64,000 bases of DNA from assembly GCA_963782965.1 (NCBI GenBank), contig CAWALV010000006.1, positions 1,054,001 through 1,118,000 of the forward strand. The letters are read 5' to 3'. This DNA comes from CAWALV01 sp963782965. Lineage in GTDB: Bacteria > Actinomycetota > Actinomycetes > Acidothermales > Acidothermaceae. The translations under genes were made by a program, and so were the position numbers. The stretch's first letter is position 1. Each line of letters starts with the position of its first letter. The notes beneath the pieces were generated by a model. It had not been told where the DNA came from, did no database searches, and worked only from the letters and a program-made list of their open reading frames with translations. This document shows, in pieces, positions 15,202 through 24,759 of the stretch.

Positions 15202-17500
15202 CTTGTGTCGCGATGAACTCTCGGGCGGCCGGCGGGGGAAGCGGCCGGGAAATCAAGTAGCCCTGCGCGCTCTGGCAGTGCAACTGCGCCAGCGCGTCCC
15301 GCTGGGTGCTGGTCTCGACGCCTTCCGCGACGGTTGCCATGTCGAGGTCGCGCGCCAGCCTGAGGATCATCTGCACGAAGGCAGCACCCTCGGCACCTGG
15401 TTCGGCCAGCGGGTCGACGAAAGACTTGTCGATCTTCAAGATGTCGACCGGGAAAGAATGCAAGTGACCCAGGGATGAATAGCCGGTGCCGAAGTCGTCG
15501 ATAGCGATTTTGACCCCTAGCCTCCGCAAGGCCCCGAGTGTTCTTGCGGTGCGGCCGCGGTCGGCCGTCAACGCGCTTTCCGTGATTTCGAGAACGAGTC
15601 GTCGCGGATCGAATCCGCTGAGGGCGAGTGCTTCTTCGACGTCCGATACCAAGGAGTGGCTGTCGAGTTGGCGCGCCGACAGATTGACCGCGAGGGTCAG
15701 CGGTCGGTCTTGGGTGCTCGGCCAGGCTGCTGCTTCGCGGCATGCGGATTGCAGCACCCAGCGGCCGAGCGGCACGATGAAGCCGGTGTCTTCGGCGAGC
15801 GGGATGAAGCGGTACGGGCCGATCTGCGCCAGGGTTGGGTGTCGCCAGCGCGCCAACGCCTCGAAGCCCTCGAGGCTGCCGTCGGCGAGGGAGATCTGCG
15901 GCTGGTATTCGAGGGAGAACTCGCCGCGTTCGATCGCGCCATGGAAGGCATCGGTGATCGCTATCCGTTCTTCGAGGCGTGACCGCATCCGCGGCTCGAA
16001 GACCGAATAGCGGTCTTTGCCCGATGCTTTCGCCTCATACATCGCCGTGTCGGCCTCACTCAGCAGTTCCTCGACGCCGATGGCGTCATCGCTGAATGCC
16101 AGGCCGACGCTGACCGAGAGGTTGAGCTGCCGCTCGTCGATCGTGATCGGTTCGCGAAGGACGTCGACGATGCGCGCGGCCAGCGCGACGCCCACCTCGG
16201 TGCTCTCGACATCGTCGAGCAGGACGGCGAACTCGTCGCCGCCGAGCCGGGCCACTGTGTCTTCGCGCCGCACGATCATCTGCAGTCGATGGGCGACAGC
16301 AACCAGCACGGCATCGCCGGTCTGATGGCCAAGACTGTCGTTGATCGCCTTGAAACCGTCGAGATCGCAGAAGAAGACCCCGATCGTGGTGCCGCGCCTT
16401 GGCGTCGACGCGAGCGCGTGCTCGACGCGGTCATGCAGCAGGGCGCGGTTCGGCAGCCCGGTGAGGCTGTCGTGGAAGGCCTGGTGCCGTAGCTCGCCCT
16501 GAAGCGAGTGCTGGGCGTCGAGCGCGAGCTGCAATGACTCGCTCCGCTCGGAGAGTAGGTTTGCCTGAGCTTGGGCCCGGCCATAGAGCCACACGAAGCG
16601 CAGCACCACCAAGGAGAACAGCACGAGCGACGTGCTTGCCAGGACAGCTACGTCGGTGCCGAAGCCGAAGCTCGCGCCGAGCAACAGGATCGCCGGGGAA
16701 ACGAAACCGGCGATCGCCACCAGCGGCACCCAACGGATGACGGGTCGCTCCTCGCCACTGGCTGCAGCGATTGGGTCGGCCATCGTGGGATGGAGAGCGG
16801 CCACGGCGAGCAACACGTAGTTCAGCAGGAAGCCGGCATCGATGAGATTGCCGGTCTGGTAACTGCCGTGCAACTGCAGGATGTCGTAGATGAAGTCGGC
16901 TACCAGCATCGCGGCGACCGCCAGGATGACGATCTTGTCCGCAGCGCGACGGGCAGTCCCAGCGAGCAGCGCGCGGAAGACGATGAAGAGGACGCCGATG
17001 TCCATGATCGGGTACATCATCGTGACGAACCTGCCGAAGCCGCTGATCGTGCTGTCGTGCGCATACGAACTCATCAGCGCTTGCCACGAGAGAGCGATCG
17101 CGCCCACGGTGACGATCCCGGCGTCGGCCCAGGTCTCGCGCGAGTGCCGGCTGAAGCTGGCCCGCCCGATGCGGAACACCCCGGCGAACAGGAACGGATA
17201 GCCGAGCAGGTAGAGCGCGTCGGCGATCGACGGCACAGGCACGTCGGTGTGCAACACGAGGTCGTAGGCGTCGAACACTCCGTCGCCCAGGACGAAGAAG
17301 GCGTTGGCGGCAGCGAGGAGGTACCACCCGGCGCGTGAACCGGGTCGGTGCAGCCGGACGCCGAGGCAGACGGCGGCTGTCGATGCGACCCCGATAGCTA
17401 TGTACAGAGAGTCCTTGGCGACGAGGCCGGGGAGCGCGAAGTAGGTGGCGGTGGCAACAAGCCCGACCGACAGCGCGATCTTCCAGAGGTTGCGCCTCAC
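15161..17500 (-). CDS. Membrane GGDEF-EAL protein, bifunctional c-di-GMP enzyme candidate
   Basis: 779 residues: eight or so transmembrane helices over residues 1-310, a GGDEF domain and an EAL domain. The cyclase site is canonical (LGGDEFAVLLDD) with an I-site RRED five residues before it. The EAL domain keeps FEALARW, DDFGTG, KIDKSF and VAEGVE. Both synthesis and hydrolysis of c-di-GMP are therefore possible. GTG 17500 follows GGGAGG. The stop codon TGA is formed from the anticodon loop region of tRNA-Met read antisense, and about the last 13 residues (GRARLELATNGL) are antisense to the tRNA. Confidence 0.92.
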   Translation of the reverse strand: MRRNLWKIALSVGLVATATYFALPGLVAKDSLYIAIGVASTAAVCLGVRLHRPGSRAGWYLLAAANAFFVLGDGVFDAYDLVLHTDVPVPSIADALYLLGYPFLFAGVFRIGRASFSRHSRETWADAGIVTVGAIALSWQALMSSYAHDSTISGFGRFVTMMYPIMDIGVLFIVFRALLAGTARRAADKIVILAVAAMLVADFIYDILQLHGSYQTGNLIDAGFLLNYVLLAVAALHPTMADPIAAASGEERPVIRWVPLVAIAGFVSPAILLLGASFGFGTDVAVLASTSLVLFSLVVLRFVWLYGRAQAQANLLSERSESLQLALDAQHSLQGELRHQAFHDSLTGLPNRALLHDRVEHALASTPRRGTTIGVFFCDLDGFKAINDSLGHQTGDAVLVAVAHRLQMIVRREDTVARLGGDEFAVLLDDVESTEVGVALAARIVDVLREPITIDERQLNLSVSVGLAFSDDAIGVEELLSEADTAMYEAKASGKDRYSVFEPRMRSRLEERIAITDAFHGAIERGEFSLEYQPQISLADGSLEGFEALARWRHPTLAQIGPYRFIPLAEDTGFIVPLGRWVLQSACREAAAWPSTQDRPLTLAVNLSARQLDSHSLVSDVEEALALSGFDPRRLVLEITESALTADRGRTARTLGALRRLGVKIAIDDFGTGYSSLGHLHSFPVDILKIDKSFVDPLAEPGAEGAAFVQMILRLARDLDMATVAEGVETSTQRDALAQLHCQSAQGYLISRPLPPPAAREFIATQVGRARLELATNGL

Positions 17501-17654
17501 GAGGCTTGCCTCCCGGTGAACGGACTCATGTCCACCCTGTCGGCAGCCAAATGGGTGAGTGGAGTGATTTGGACGCCCGCTTCGCGTCGTCCGGGCCTGC
17601 CGGCGAACGCAGCCGGGGCCCGAGGGGCTCGTCGTCGCGTGGCAGGCTGGTCGT

Positions 17655-18521
17655 ATGCAGATCGGTGCTGTCTACCCGCAGATCGAGCTTCGCGGAGATC
17701 CGGCCGCCGTGCCGCGGTTCGGCCGAGCGGTCGAGGAACTCGGTTTCGACTACCTCCTTGCCTACGACCACGTTCTCGGTGCCGTGCATGCCGGCCGAAC
17801 GCCGGAGCTGACCGGCCCCTACACCGAGCACGATCCGTTCCACGACCCGTTCGTGATGTTCGGCTATCTCGCGGCGATCACCGAACGCATCGGTTTCGCG
17901 ACCGGGGTCCTGGTCCTGCCGCAGCGCCAGACAGCGCTGGTGGCCCGGCAAGCGGCTGACGTCGATCTGCTGTCCGGCGGCCGGCTGCGCCTCGGCGTCG
18001 GCATCGGCTGGAACTACGTCGAATACGAGGCACTCGGCCAGGAGTTTCGGACCCGCGGCGCCCGCGAGGAGGAGCAGATTCACCTGCTGCGCCAGTTGTT
18101 CACCGAGCCCGTCGTCGACTTCTCCGGCCGCTTCGACCGGGTCGATCGCGCCGCGCTCGTGCCCAAGCCGTCGCGTCCGATCCCGATCTGGCTCGGCGGG
18201 TTCGGCGAGGCGGCGTTCGACCGCGCGGCTCGCCTCGCCGACGGGTTCGTCTTCTTCGGCGGCGGCATCGACCGCACCGTCGATTCCTGGCAGGGGATGC
18301 GTGATCGCTTGCACACCCTCGGCCGGCCGGTCGGTGAGTTCGGTGCGGAGCATGTCGTGCTGCCCGGTGGCGGCGTCGATGCCCTTGCGGCTGAGGCCGA
18401 TGCCTGGCGCGCCGCGGGAGGCACGCACCTCTCCGTGGCGACCATGGGCCTTGGCCTCGACTCCGTCGACCGTCACATCGACTACCTCGCAGCCGCGGCT
18501 GCGGCGCTCGGCCTTTCCTGA
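17655..18521 (+). CDS. LLM-class F420-dependent oxidoreductase
   Basis: 288 residues with a luciferase-like TIM barrel: a first strand IGAVYPQIEL, FGYLAAITERIGFATGVLVLPQR, and the GRLRLGVGIGWNYVEYEALG segment typical of F420-dependent enzymes of this class. It probably reduces or oxidises an unknown substrate with coenzyme F420; an FMN-using relative is the alternative. It is followed 23 bp later by an alcohol dehydrogenase gene and then a carbohydrate kinase, possibly one operon. Confidence 0.87.
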   Translation: MQIGAVYPQIELRGDPAAVPRFGRAVEELGFDYLLAYDHVLGAVHAGRTPELTGPYTEHDPFHDPFVMFGYLAAITERIGFATGVLVLPQRQTALVARQAADVDLLSGGRLRLGVGIGWNYVEYEALGQEFRTRGAREEEQIHLLRQLFTEPVVDFSGRFDRVDRAALVPKPSRPIPIWLGGFGEAAFDRAARLADGFVFFGGGIDRTVDSWQGMRDRLHTLGRPVGEFGAEHVVLPGGGVDALAAEADAWRAAGGTHLSVATMGLGLDSVDRHIDYLAAAAAALGLS

Positions 18522-18544
18522 CCGATCTGCGGTTGGATAGGGCT

Positions 18545-19561
18545 ATGGCAACGGTGGCCCGGCTCTACGCAGCGTCAGACATACGGCTCGTCGAGGAGCC
18601 CGATCCGCTGCCTCAACCCCGTCAGAGCCTGGTCGAGATCACTGCGGTCGGGCTGTGCGGCTCGGATCTGCACTGGTATGAGGACGGCGGGATCGGCGAC
18701 GCGACGCTCACCCGCCCGCTCACCGTGGGCCACGAGATGGCGGGCATCGTCCGTGGTGGCGCACGCGACGGGCAGGTCGTCGCGGTCGATCCGGCGATCC
18801 CCTGCCTGCACTGCGACATGTGCGAGCGCGGCTGGCACAACCTGTGCCGCAACGTGGTCTTCGCCGGTCACTCCACGCAGGACGGCGGGCTCCAGCAACT
18901 CCTGGCCTGGCCCGACGATCTCCTCCACGCGGTGCCGGCCGGCTTCAGCAGCAGCGACGCCGCGATGTTGGAGCCACTCGGCGTCGCGATTCACGCCATC
19001 GATCTCGGGCACCTGCCCTTCGCCGGCACGGCTGCGGTGATCGGTTGCGGACCGATCGGCCTTTGCGTTCTACAAGTGGTGCGGGCGGCCGGTGCGCAGC
19101 GCGTCATCGCAGCCGATCCGCTCGCCCACCGGCGAGCGGCCGCGCAGCGTCTCGGTGCCGACGAGGTCCTTGCGCCCGAGCAACCCGACTACGCTGACCG
19201 CCTCGAGGACGCCGCACGCGGGGGAGTGGACGTCGCGTTCGAGGTGGCCGGCAACGACGCTGCTATCAAGGCTGCGATCGACGTCGTGCGGCCCGGTGGC
19301 CGCGTGGTGCTCGCCGGCATTCCCAGCGACGACCAATCATGCTTCCCTGCAGGAACTGCCCGACGCAAAGGCCTTTCGCTCGTGCTCGTGCGGCGCATGA
19401 ATCACGTCTACCCGCGAGCGATCGCGCTCGTCGAGTCGGGGCGGGTCGACGTCACCTCACTGGTGAGTCACCGCTTTGCGCTGCACGACGTCGCGCAGGC
19501 GTTCCGGACGGCCGTCGCGCGCGAAGGTCTGAAGGTCGTCGTCGAACCGAACGCGACGTGA
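18545..19561 (+). CDS. Zinc-dependent alcohol dehydrogenase, polyol/L-idonate dehydrogenase-like
   Basis: About 338 residues of the medium-chain dehydrogenase family. It has the catalytic-zinc GLCGSDLHWY, the GHEMAG motif, a structural zinc cluster (CLHCDMCERGWHNLC) and the NAD-binding AVIGCGPIGLCVLQ. ATG 18545 is preferred over an in-frame TTG at 18533. The family oxidises sugar alcohols and aldonates. Its stop overlaps the GTG of the kinase gene (GTGA), suggesting a pathway in which a polyol is oxidised and the ketose is phosphorylated. Confidence 0.88.
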   Translation: MATVARLYAASDIRLVEEPDPLPQPRQSLVEITAVGLCGSDLHWYEDGGIGDATLTRPLTVGHEMAGIVRGGARDGQVVAVDPAIPCLHCDMCERGWHNLCRNVVFAGHSTQDGGLQQLLAWPDDLLHAVPAGFSSSDAAMLEPLGVAIHAIDLGHLPFAGTAAVIGCGPIGLCVLQVVRAAGAQRVIAADPLAHRRAAAQRLGADEVLAPEQPDYADRLEDAARGGVDVAFEVAGNDAAIKAAIDVVRPGGRVVLAGIPSDDQSCFPAGTARRKGLSLVLVRRMNHVYPRAIALVESGRVDVTSLVSHRFALHDVAQAFRTAVAREGLKVVVEPNAT

Positions 19562-21106
19562 ACCCGCCCAACCCGCTCTACCTGGTGGTCGACTGCTCGA
19601 CGACGGCTGCCAAGGCGTTGCTCTTCGACACCGACGGTCGTTCGATCGTCACCGCTCGTCGTCCGATCGCTATGGCGCGCCCGCAAGCCGGCTGGCACGA
19701 GCAAGATGCCACCGAATGGTGGCGCGCTACCCGCGACGCGATGGCCGAGGCGGTCTCAGCTGCCGCCGACCCCGCTCGCATCGTCGCGATGTGCCTTACG
19801 CATCAGCGTGAGTCGTTCGTCTGCCTCGACGCCGACGACCAGCCTCTTCGCCCGGCGATCCTGTGGGTCGACACCCGCGCCGCGGCCGAGATCGCCGAGT
19901 TCGGATCGCCGCACGTCGCCGCCGTCTCGGGCAAGCCGCCCGACGTCACACCCGCGCTCTACAAGATGGCCTGGCTGCGCAAGCACGAGCCGGCCGTGCT
20001 GGAAGGCGCAGCGCGCATCGGCGACGTCCAAGCCTACCTCGCCTACCAGCTCACCGGTCGATGGGCCACCGGTCACGGATTCCGCCGACGCACTGGGCAT
20101 CCTCGACCTCGCCAACCTCACCTGGGACGACGAGTTGCTGGCGATCGCCGGCGTCGCGCGGCACCAGCTTCCCGAACTCGTGCCGTCGGCGCAGCCACTG
20201 GGCGTACTGCTTCCGGGAGTTGCCGCCGAACTCGGGCTACCCGCGCCGATCCCGCTCGTCGCGGGCACCGGCGACGGCCAGGCGGCCGGGCTCGGCGCCG
20301 ATGCGGCGGAGCCGGGCGTGGCGTACCTCAACCTCGGCACGTCGATGGTGTGCGGCGTCGCGTCCGACAACTACGTCACCGACCCCGCGTTTCGCACCCT
20401 CGCCGGGGCCGCGACCGGAACGTACGTCCTGGAAACGCTGCTGAACGCTGCGGGCTACCTGATCAACTGGTTCGGTGCCAACTTCGCCACCGCAGGCAGC
20501 GTCGACGTCGAGGCCGGCGCCGCGCTGATACCTCCGGGCTGCGACGGGCTCCTCACGTTGCCGTACTGGAATGCGGTGCAGCCGCCGTACTGGGATCCGC
20601 TCGCCCGTGGCGCGACCGTCGGTTGGCACGGCGGCCACACAGCGGCGCATTTCTACCGCTCGATGCTCGAAGGAGTGGCGTACGAGCTGCGCCTGCATCT
20701 GGAAGGTCTGGAAGCGGCGACCGGGCTGCCGGTCACCGCGCTGCACGCGGTTGGCGGCGGCACCCGAAGCGAGCTGTGGGTGCAGATCGTCGCTGACGTC
20801 AGTGGCCGGACCGTCTTCCTCGGCGGGGAAGAGGAGGTCAGCGCAAAGGGCGCCGCGGTCCTCGCGCACGCCTACGCGTCGTACGGCGGAAACGCGGGCA
20901 TCTCGACAGCGGCGCACGCGATGGCCTCCCCGATGCGCGAGGTGAAGCCCCAGCAGAGCACCGCGGCTGCATATCGGGCCGCGTACGACGTCCACCGGAC
21001 GCTGTACTCCCACCTGCGAGAAACCTTCGAGGCTCTTGCGGCCGGCTCAGTATCTGGCGGAGCCGTAACGGTGAACCGGCGGTCGGATGTGGTTGCGCGC
21101 CCATAA
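19558..21106 (+). pseudogene. FGGY-family carbohydrate kinase with a single-base frameshift
   Basis: The first frame begins at GTG 19558 (overlapping the dehydrogenase stop) and encodes the N-terminal ATPase half (YLVVDCSTTAAKALLFDTDG) to GRWAT near 20070. The match then continues one base over, from VTDSADALGILDL, through AGTGDGQAAGLG, YLNLGTSM and HAVGGGTRSELWVQ to 21106. One extra base within 20065-20075 would explain it. The joined protein would be about 515 residues, normal for the family. The C-terminus overlaps the convergent rhomboid gene by 60 bp. The kinase is either dead in this strain or the base is a sequencing error. Confidence 0.85.
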
Positions 21107-21829
21107 CGTGACGAGAACGCCGAACGCGAAGCCGATCACGTGGGCGACATAGGCGACGCCGGTCGCAGCAGCGACCGCTCCGCCGACGGCGTACCACCAC
21201 TGCAGGAGGAACCAGCTGCCGAGAACGAACCATGCGGGCAACCGGACCGGCAGGAAGAGCAGGAACGGAACCAACGAGGTCACTTTGGCTCGCGGCGAGA
21301 GCACGAGGTAGGCCCCCAGCACTCCGGCGATCGCACCGGACGCTCCGATGATCGGGGTCTGCGAGTTGTGGAACACGAGGGCGAAACCGTAGGCCGCGAC
21401 GTATCCCGACAGCAGGTAGAAGACGATGAAACGGAACCGCCCGAAGCGGTCTTCGACGTTGTTGCCGAAGACGTAAAGAAACAGCATGTTGCCGAGCACG
21501 TGCAACCAGCTGCCGTGCAGGAACATCGCCGACAACACAGACAGGGCAGGTTGCTTGCCCGCGTAGTAGTCCTGACACGCCACTTGCCCCAGCTGGTTCA
21601 GGTAGGCGTGCCCCTGCACGGCGTTCGTGATGAGCTCGTGCGGGATCGCGGCGTAGTGATCGAAGAAGCGGTACTGCTCGCACAGGTTCGGTGACGAGAG
21701 CCTGTGATGCAGGATCTGCAGATGGTGGATCGGCTCCAGCACGAACACGATCAGGTTGACCGCGATGAGTGTGTAGGTGACGACGGGAGTGCGACGCACC
21801 GGGTTCCGGTCGTGGATCGGCAGCACCAT
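21047..21829 (-). CDS. Rhomboid family intramembrane serine protease
   Basis: 260 residues with about six transmembrane helices. The catalytic serine lies in IIGASGAIAG and the paired histidine in VAYVAHVIGFAFG. The HGSWLHVLGNMLFLYVFG stretch is the typical rhomboid helix 2 with its HxxxN element. It cleaves membrane proteins inside the bilayer; the substrates are unknown. It starts at ATG 21829, and its end overlaps the kinase gene on the other strand. Confidence 0.93.
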   Translation of the reverse strand: MVLPIHDRNPVRRTPVVTYTLIAVNLIVFVLEPIHHLQILHHRLSSPNLCEQYRFFDHYAAIPHELITNAVQGHAYLNQLGQVACQDYYAGKQPALSVLSAMFLHGSWLHVLGNMLFLYVFGNNVEDRFGRFRFIVFYLLSGYVAAYGFALVFHNSQTPIIGASGAIAGVLGAYLVLSPRAKVTSLVPFLLFLPVRLPAWFVLGSWFLLQWWYAVGGAVAAATGVAYVAHVIGFAFGVLVTLWARNHIRPPVHRYGSARY

Positions 21830-21914
21830 GGCTGAGAGTCTTCCGTATTCGCCGGCGCGCTCGACAGTGCAGGGTGTGGTTGCCTGCGCTGCGGTCAGCC
21901 GCGATACTCAGGCC

Positions 21915-23174
21915 GTGCGGCGCGCGGCGGCGGTTCGAGTGACACTGGTGACCGCACTGGCCATGACGGCGAGCGGGGTCGCGGCGTGCACCGCGAGCAA
22001 CTCGCCCCACACGACTCCCGCGATCCAGGTCGAGCCGCAGAATCCGCTGTTCGATCAGGACATCCACATCACTGTGACCGGTCTCGCGAAGGGCGAGAAG
22101 GCGACCATCGGCGCGAGCATGGTCGACTCCGCCAAGCTGACGTGGGCGACGGAAGCCGACTTCAGCGCCGACGACAACGGTGTCATCGATCTTGCGACGG
22201 CGCAGCCGGAGACCGCCGACCACGGCTACGACCACGTCGACGGCATGGGTCTGCTCTGGGCGGTTCACCTACCCCGCACGGTCGACGACAACGAATACTT
22301 CCCTTTCGTCGCGCCGCAAACGCAGCCGGTGCTGCCCGTCACGCTCACGGTCACCGAGAAGGGGCACGTCGTCGCCACTCGGACGGTTGACCGCCACTGG
22401 CTCGCGCCGGGCGAGACGGCCAAGGTGCTCACCCTGGATGCCGACAAGGTCGCCGGTGTGCTGTTCACGCCACCCCCGGGCACGCCGAAGCACGCCGGCG
22501 TCCTCGTGTTCGGCGGTGCCGAGGGCGGCATGGCGCAGGTGTTCACCGCGGCGCTGCTGGCCGCGCACGGGTATCCGGCCGTTTCTGTCGCGTACTTCGC
22601 CTACCCCGGTTTGCCGGCCCACCTGCAAGACATTCCGCTGGAGTACTTCGCCACGGCGGGTCGCATTCTGGCGGCTGCGCCTGGCGTCGCGACCGAGCAC
22701 ATCCTCGCGATGGGCTACTCACGCGGGAGCGAGGCCGCTCAGCTACTCGCCCAAGACTTTCCCGACCTGTTCCACGGCGCCATCGTGTACTCACCATCGG
22801 ACCAGGTGAATCCGGCACAGGACGACCCGACCGCGAACGCCTGGACCCTCGGTGGGCAGCCGGTACCGCAGGTCCCGATAGTGCTCGACCATGTCAGCGG
22901 TCCGGTGTTGGCGATCGCCGGCAAGGCCGACAAGTTGTGGGACTCACAAGGCGCTGCTGATCGGATGGTCTTCCACCTCGGCGAGAACAAGGATCCGTTC
23001 CCGCACCAGGAGCTCCTTTACGACGACGCGGGTCACGGAGTCGGCACGTTCCCCTATCAGCCGATCGGCAGCGGCGCGGTCTACACCCTCGGTGGCAGTC
23101 GGGCCGGCGATGTGGCTTCGCAACGCGACAGCTGGGCGAAGGTGCTCGACCTTCTCGGTGGGCTTACCGGCTGA
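21915..23174 (+). CDS. Lipoprotein of the acyl-CoA thioesterase / bile acid-CoA:amino acid N-acyltransferase family
   Basis: The start is taken at GTG 21915 because it gives a proper lipoprotein signal (VRRAAAVRVTLVTALAM, lipobox GVAAC). The mature part has an N-terminal beta-sandwich (about residues 35-165) and an alpha/beta hydrolase domain with the nucleophile elbow GYSRGSEA and a late GHGVGTFPY histidine region. Family members hydrolyse acyl-CoA esters or transfer the acyl group to amino acids. A lipid-anchored location outside the membrane makes acyl-CoA an unlikely substrate here, so the true substrate is open. Confidence 0.82.
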   Translation: MRRAAAVRVTLVTALAMTASGVAACTASNSPHTTPAIQVEPQNPLFDQDIHITVTGLAKGEKATIGASMVDSAKLTWATEADFSADDNGVIDLATAQPETADHGYDHVDGMGLLWAVHLPRTVDDNEYFPFVAPQTQPVLPVTLTVTEKGHVVATRTVDRHWLAPGETAKVLTLDADKVAGVLFTPPPGTPKHAGVLVFGGAEGGMAQVFTAALLAAHGYPAVSVAYFAYPGLPAHLQDIPLEYFATAGRILAAAPGVATEHILAMGYSRGSEAAQLLAQDFPDLFHGAIVYSPSDQVNPAQDDPTANAWTLGGQPVPQVPIVLDHVSGPVLAIAGKADKLWDSQGAADRMVFHLGENKDPFPHQELLYDDAGHGVGTFPYQPIGSGAVYTLGGSRAGDVASQRDSWAKVLDLLGGLTG

Positions 23175-23282
23175 CTACGCGCAGCCGCCGGCCTCGCTGC
23201 GCTGGATGGCCGTGGTACAGACGGGTGAACGTTAGACCGTTCGGTGTCAAGAGCGGTGCGTCGCCGCGGCGATGAATTCCTT

Positions 23283-24107
23283 ATGGCGGCACTCACGGCA
23301 TCGCACCTGAGCGTCGACGACGCGAATCGTCTGGCGGTGGAGAACCTGCCGCTCGTCGACTACGCGGTGGCGGAGATCGCAACGCGGCTGCCGCATCACG
23401 TCGACCGCGACGAGATCCGCTCCGCTGCGATGGTCGCTCTCGTGCAGGCCGCGCGCGCGTTCGACCCTGGCCGCGAGATCCCGTTCAGCCGATTCGCCAA
23501 ACCCCGGCTCCGCGGCGCGATCCTCGACGAGCTCCGTGAGCATGACTGGCTCGGGCGCACCGCGCGCTCCCGCGCCAGACAGCGTACGGAGGCCGAAGCG
23601 ACGCTCACCGTCGAACTCGGCCGCCACCCGACGTCGCACGAACTTGCCGCTCGCCTCGGGGTTGCCGTGGACGTTCTCGCCTCGGTCGACACCGACGTCC
23701 ACCGTGCCTTCGTGTTGAGCATCGAGCGGTTCACCGATGCCGGGACCCTCGACGGCATGCTGCCCAGTGCGGATCCGACACCAGAGGAGTCCGCGCTGCA
23801 GCAGGAACGGGTCGCCTACCTCATGGCCGCCGTCCATGCGTTGCCGGCTCGCCTGCGCCATGTGATCGAGGACTACTACCTGAGCGAGCGTCCCGCGGCC
23901 GACACCGCGCGCGAACTCGGGGTGACCGAGTCGCGCGTGTCGCAGATGCGGGCAGAAGCCCTGGTGCTCCTGCGGGAGGGCTTGGCGGCGGTGCTCGCGC
24001 CCGAGCAGGTCACGGTCTTCGAACGCCCCACGGGCTGCGTGGCGCGGCGTCGAAGGGCGTACTACGCCGCAGTCGCCGCACGGCTGCCTTACCGTGCCAG
24101 CGCGTGA
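23283..24107 (+). CDS. FliA/WhiG-type alternative sigma factor
   Basis: About 274 residues from ATG 23283. Regions 2-4 are recognisable: FAKPRLRGAILDELREHDW is the typical FliA/WhiG region 2.4-3 segment, and the C-terminal helix-turn-helix is ADTARELGVTESRVSQMRAEAL. A tail of about 40 residues past region 4 is unusual. Sigma factors of this type direct flagellar, chemotaxis or sporulation genes. The PilZ gene just downstream favours motility. No flagellar genes lie in the window. No clear Shine-Dalgarno precedes the start. Confidence 0.88.
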   Translation: MAALTASHLSVDDANRLAVENLPLVDYAVAEIATRLPHHVDRDEIRSAAMVALVQAARAFDPGREIPFSRFAKPRLRGAILDELREHDWLGRTARSRARQRTEAEATLTVELGRHPTSHELAARLGVAVDVLASVDTDVHRAFVLSIERFTDAGTLDGMLPSADPTPEESALQQERVAYLMAAVHALPARLRHVIEDYYLSERPAADTARELGVTESRVSQMRAEALVLLREGLAAVLAPEQVTVFERPTGCVARRRRAYYAAVAARLPYRASA

Positions 24108-24132
24108 GTACGGGACGACGGGCGGCGCGCGT

Positions 24133-24759
24133 ATGAACCGAGTCGGTCTCGACATGTTGCCGTTGAACGCGCTCGTCCTCCTGCACATCGGAGACGACGA
24201 AGTCGACTACCCCTCGCGGATCGAGGACGTCGCTCACGACGGTGTGTTCGTCGCCGCACCCGCGGGCGCAAGTGCGGCACTCGTCGCCAGCGGATCGCGG
24301 CAGGTCGATGTGTCGTGGGTTTCGCCGAGCGGCCGCTACCAGCAGCGTTGTGAGGTCGTCGACATCATCGCCGGTCAACCACGCCTCTGGCGTCTTCAGC
24401 CCGGCGCGTTCGCCTCCCTGATGCAGCGTCGGCGGTTCGTCCGCGCGCGAGCCTCGATGCCGGTGCTGCTCGTGCTTGGTGCAAGCTCGGCGCAGGGAAC
24501 GACGATCGACGTGTCGGAGGGCGGGTTTCGGGTCCGGGTGCCGCGCCAGGACGTCGCTGAACTCACGCCCGCGACGATTCAGGCCACGATCTGCGGCATG
24601 CCACTCGAGATCCGGGGCCACGTCGTACGCGCGTCGGTGAGCGAATGGGGGCAGACCGAGGTCGTCATCGCTTTCGACGCCGACTCGCGTACCGCCGACG
24701 CCATCCGTCGGTTCGTGTTCCAGCTTCAGGTCGGTGCCCCGGCCGTCGCCCACGGCTAA
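24133..24759 (+). CDS. PilZ-domain c-di-GMP-binding protein, YcgR-like
   Basis: About 208 residues. The N-terminal half is a PilZN/YcgR-like beta domain. The C-terminal half is a PilZ domain with the c-di-GMP-binding motifs RRFVR (RxxxR, about residue 100) and DVSEGG (D/NxSxxG). It would act as a c-di-GMP effector, in other bacteria a flagellar brake. The start could also be GTG 24094, which overlaps the sigma gene end; translational coupling with it is likely either way. Confidence 0.88.
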   Translation: MNRVGLDMLPLNALVLLHIGDDEVDYPSRIEDVAHDGVFVAAPAGASAALVASGSRQVDVSWVSPSGRYQQRCEVVDIIAGQPRLWRLQPGAFASLMQRRRFVRARASMPVLLVLGASSAQGTTIDVSEGGFRVRVPRQDVAELTPATIQATICGMPLEIRGHVVRASVSEWGQTEVVIAFDADSRTADAIRRFVFQLQVGAPAVAHG

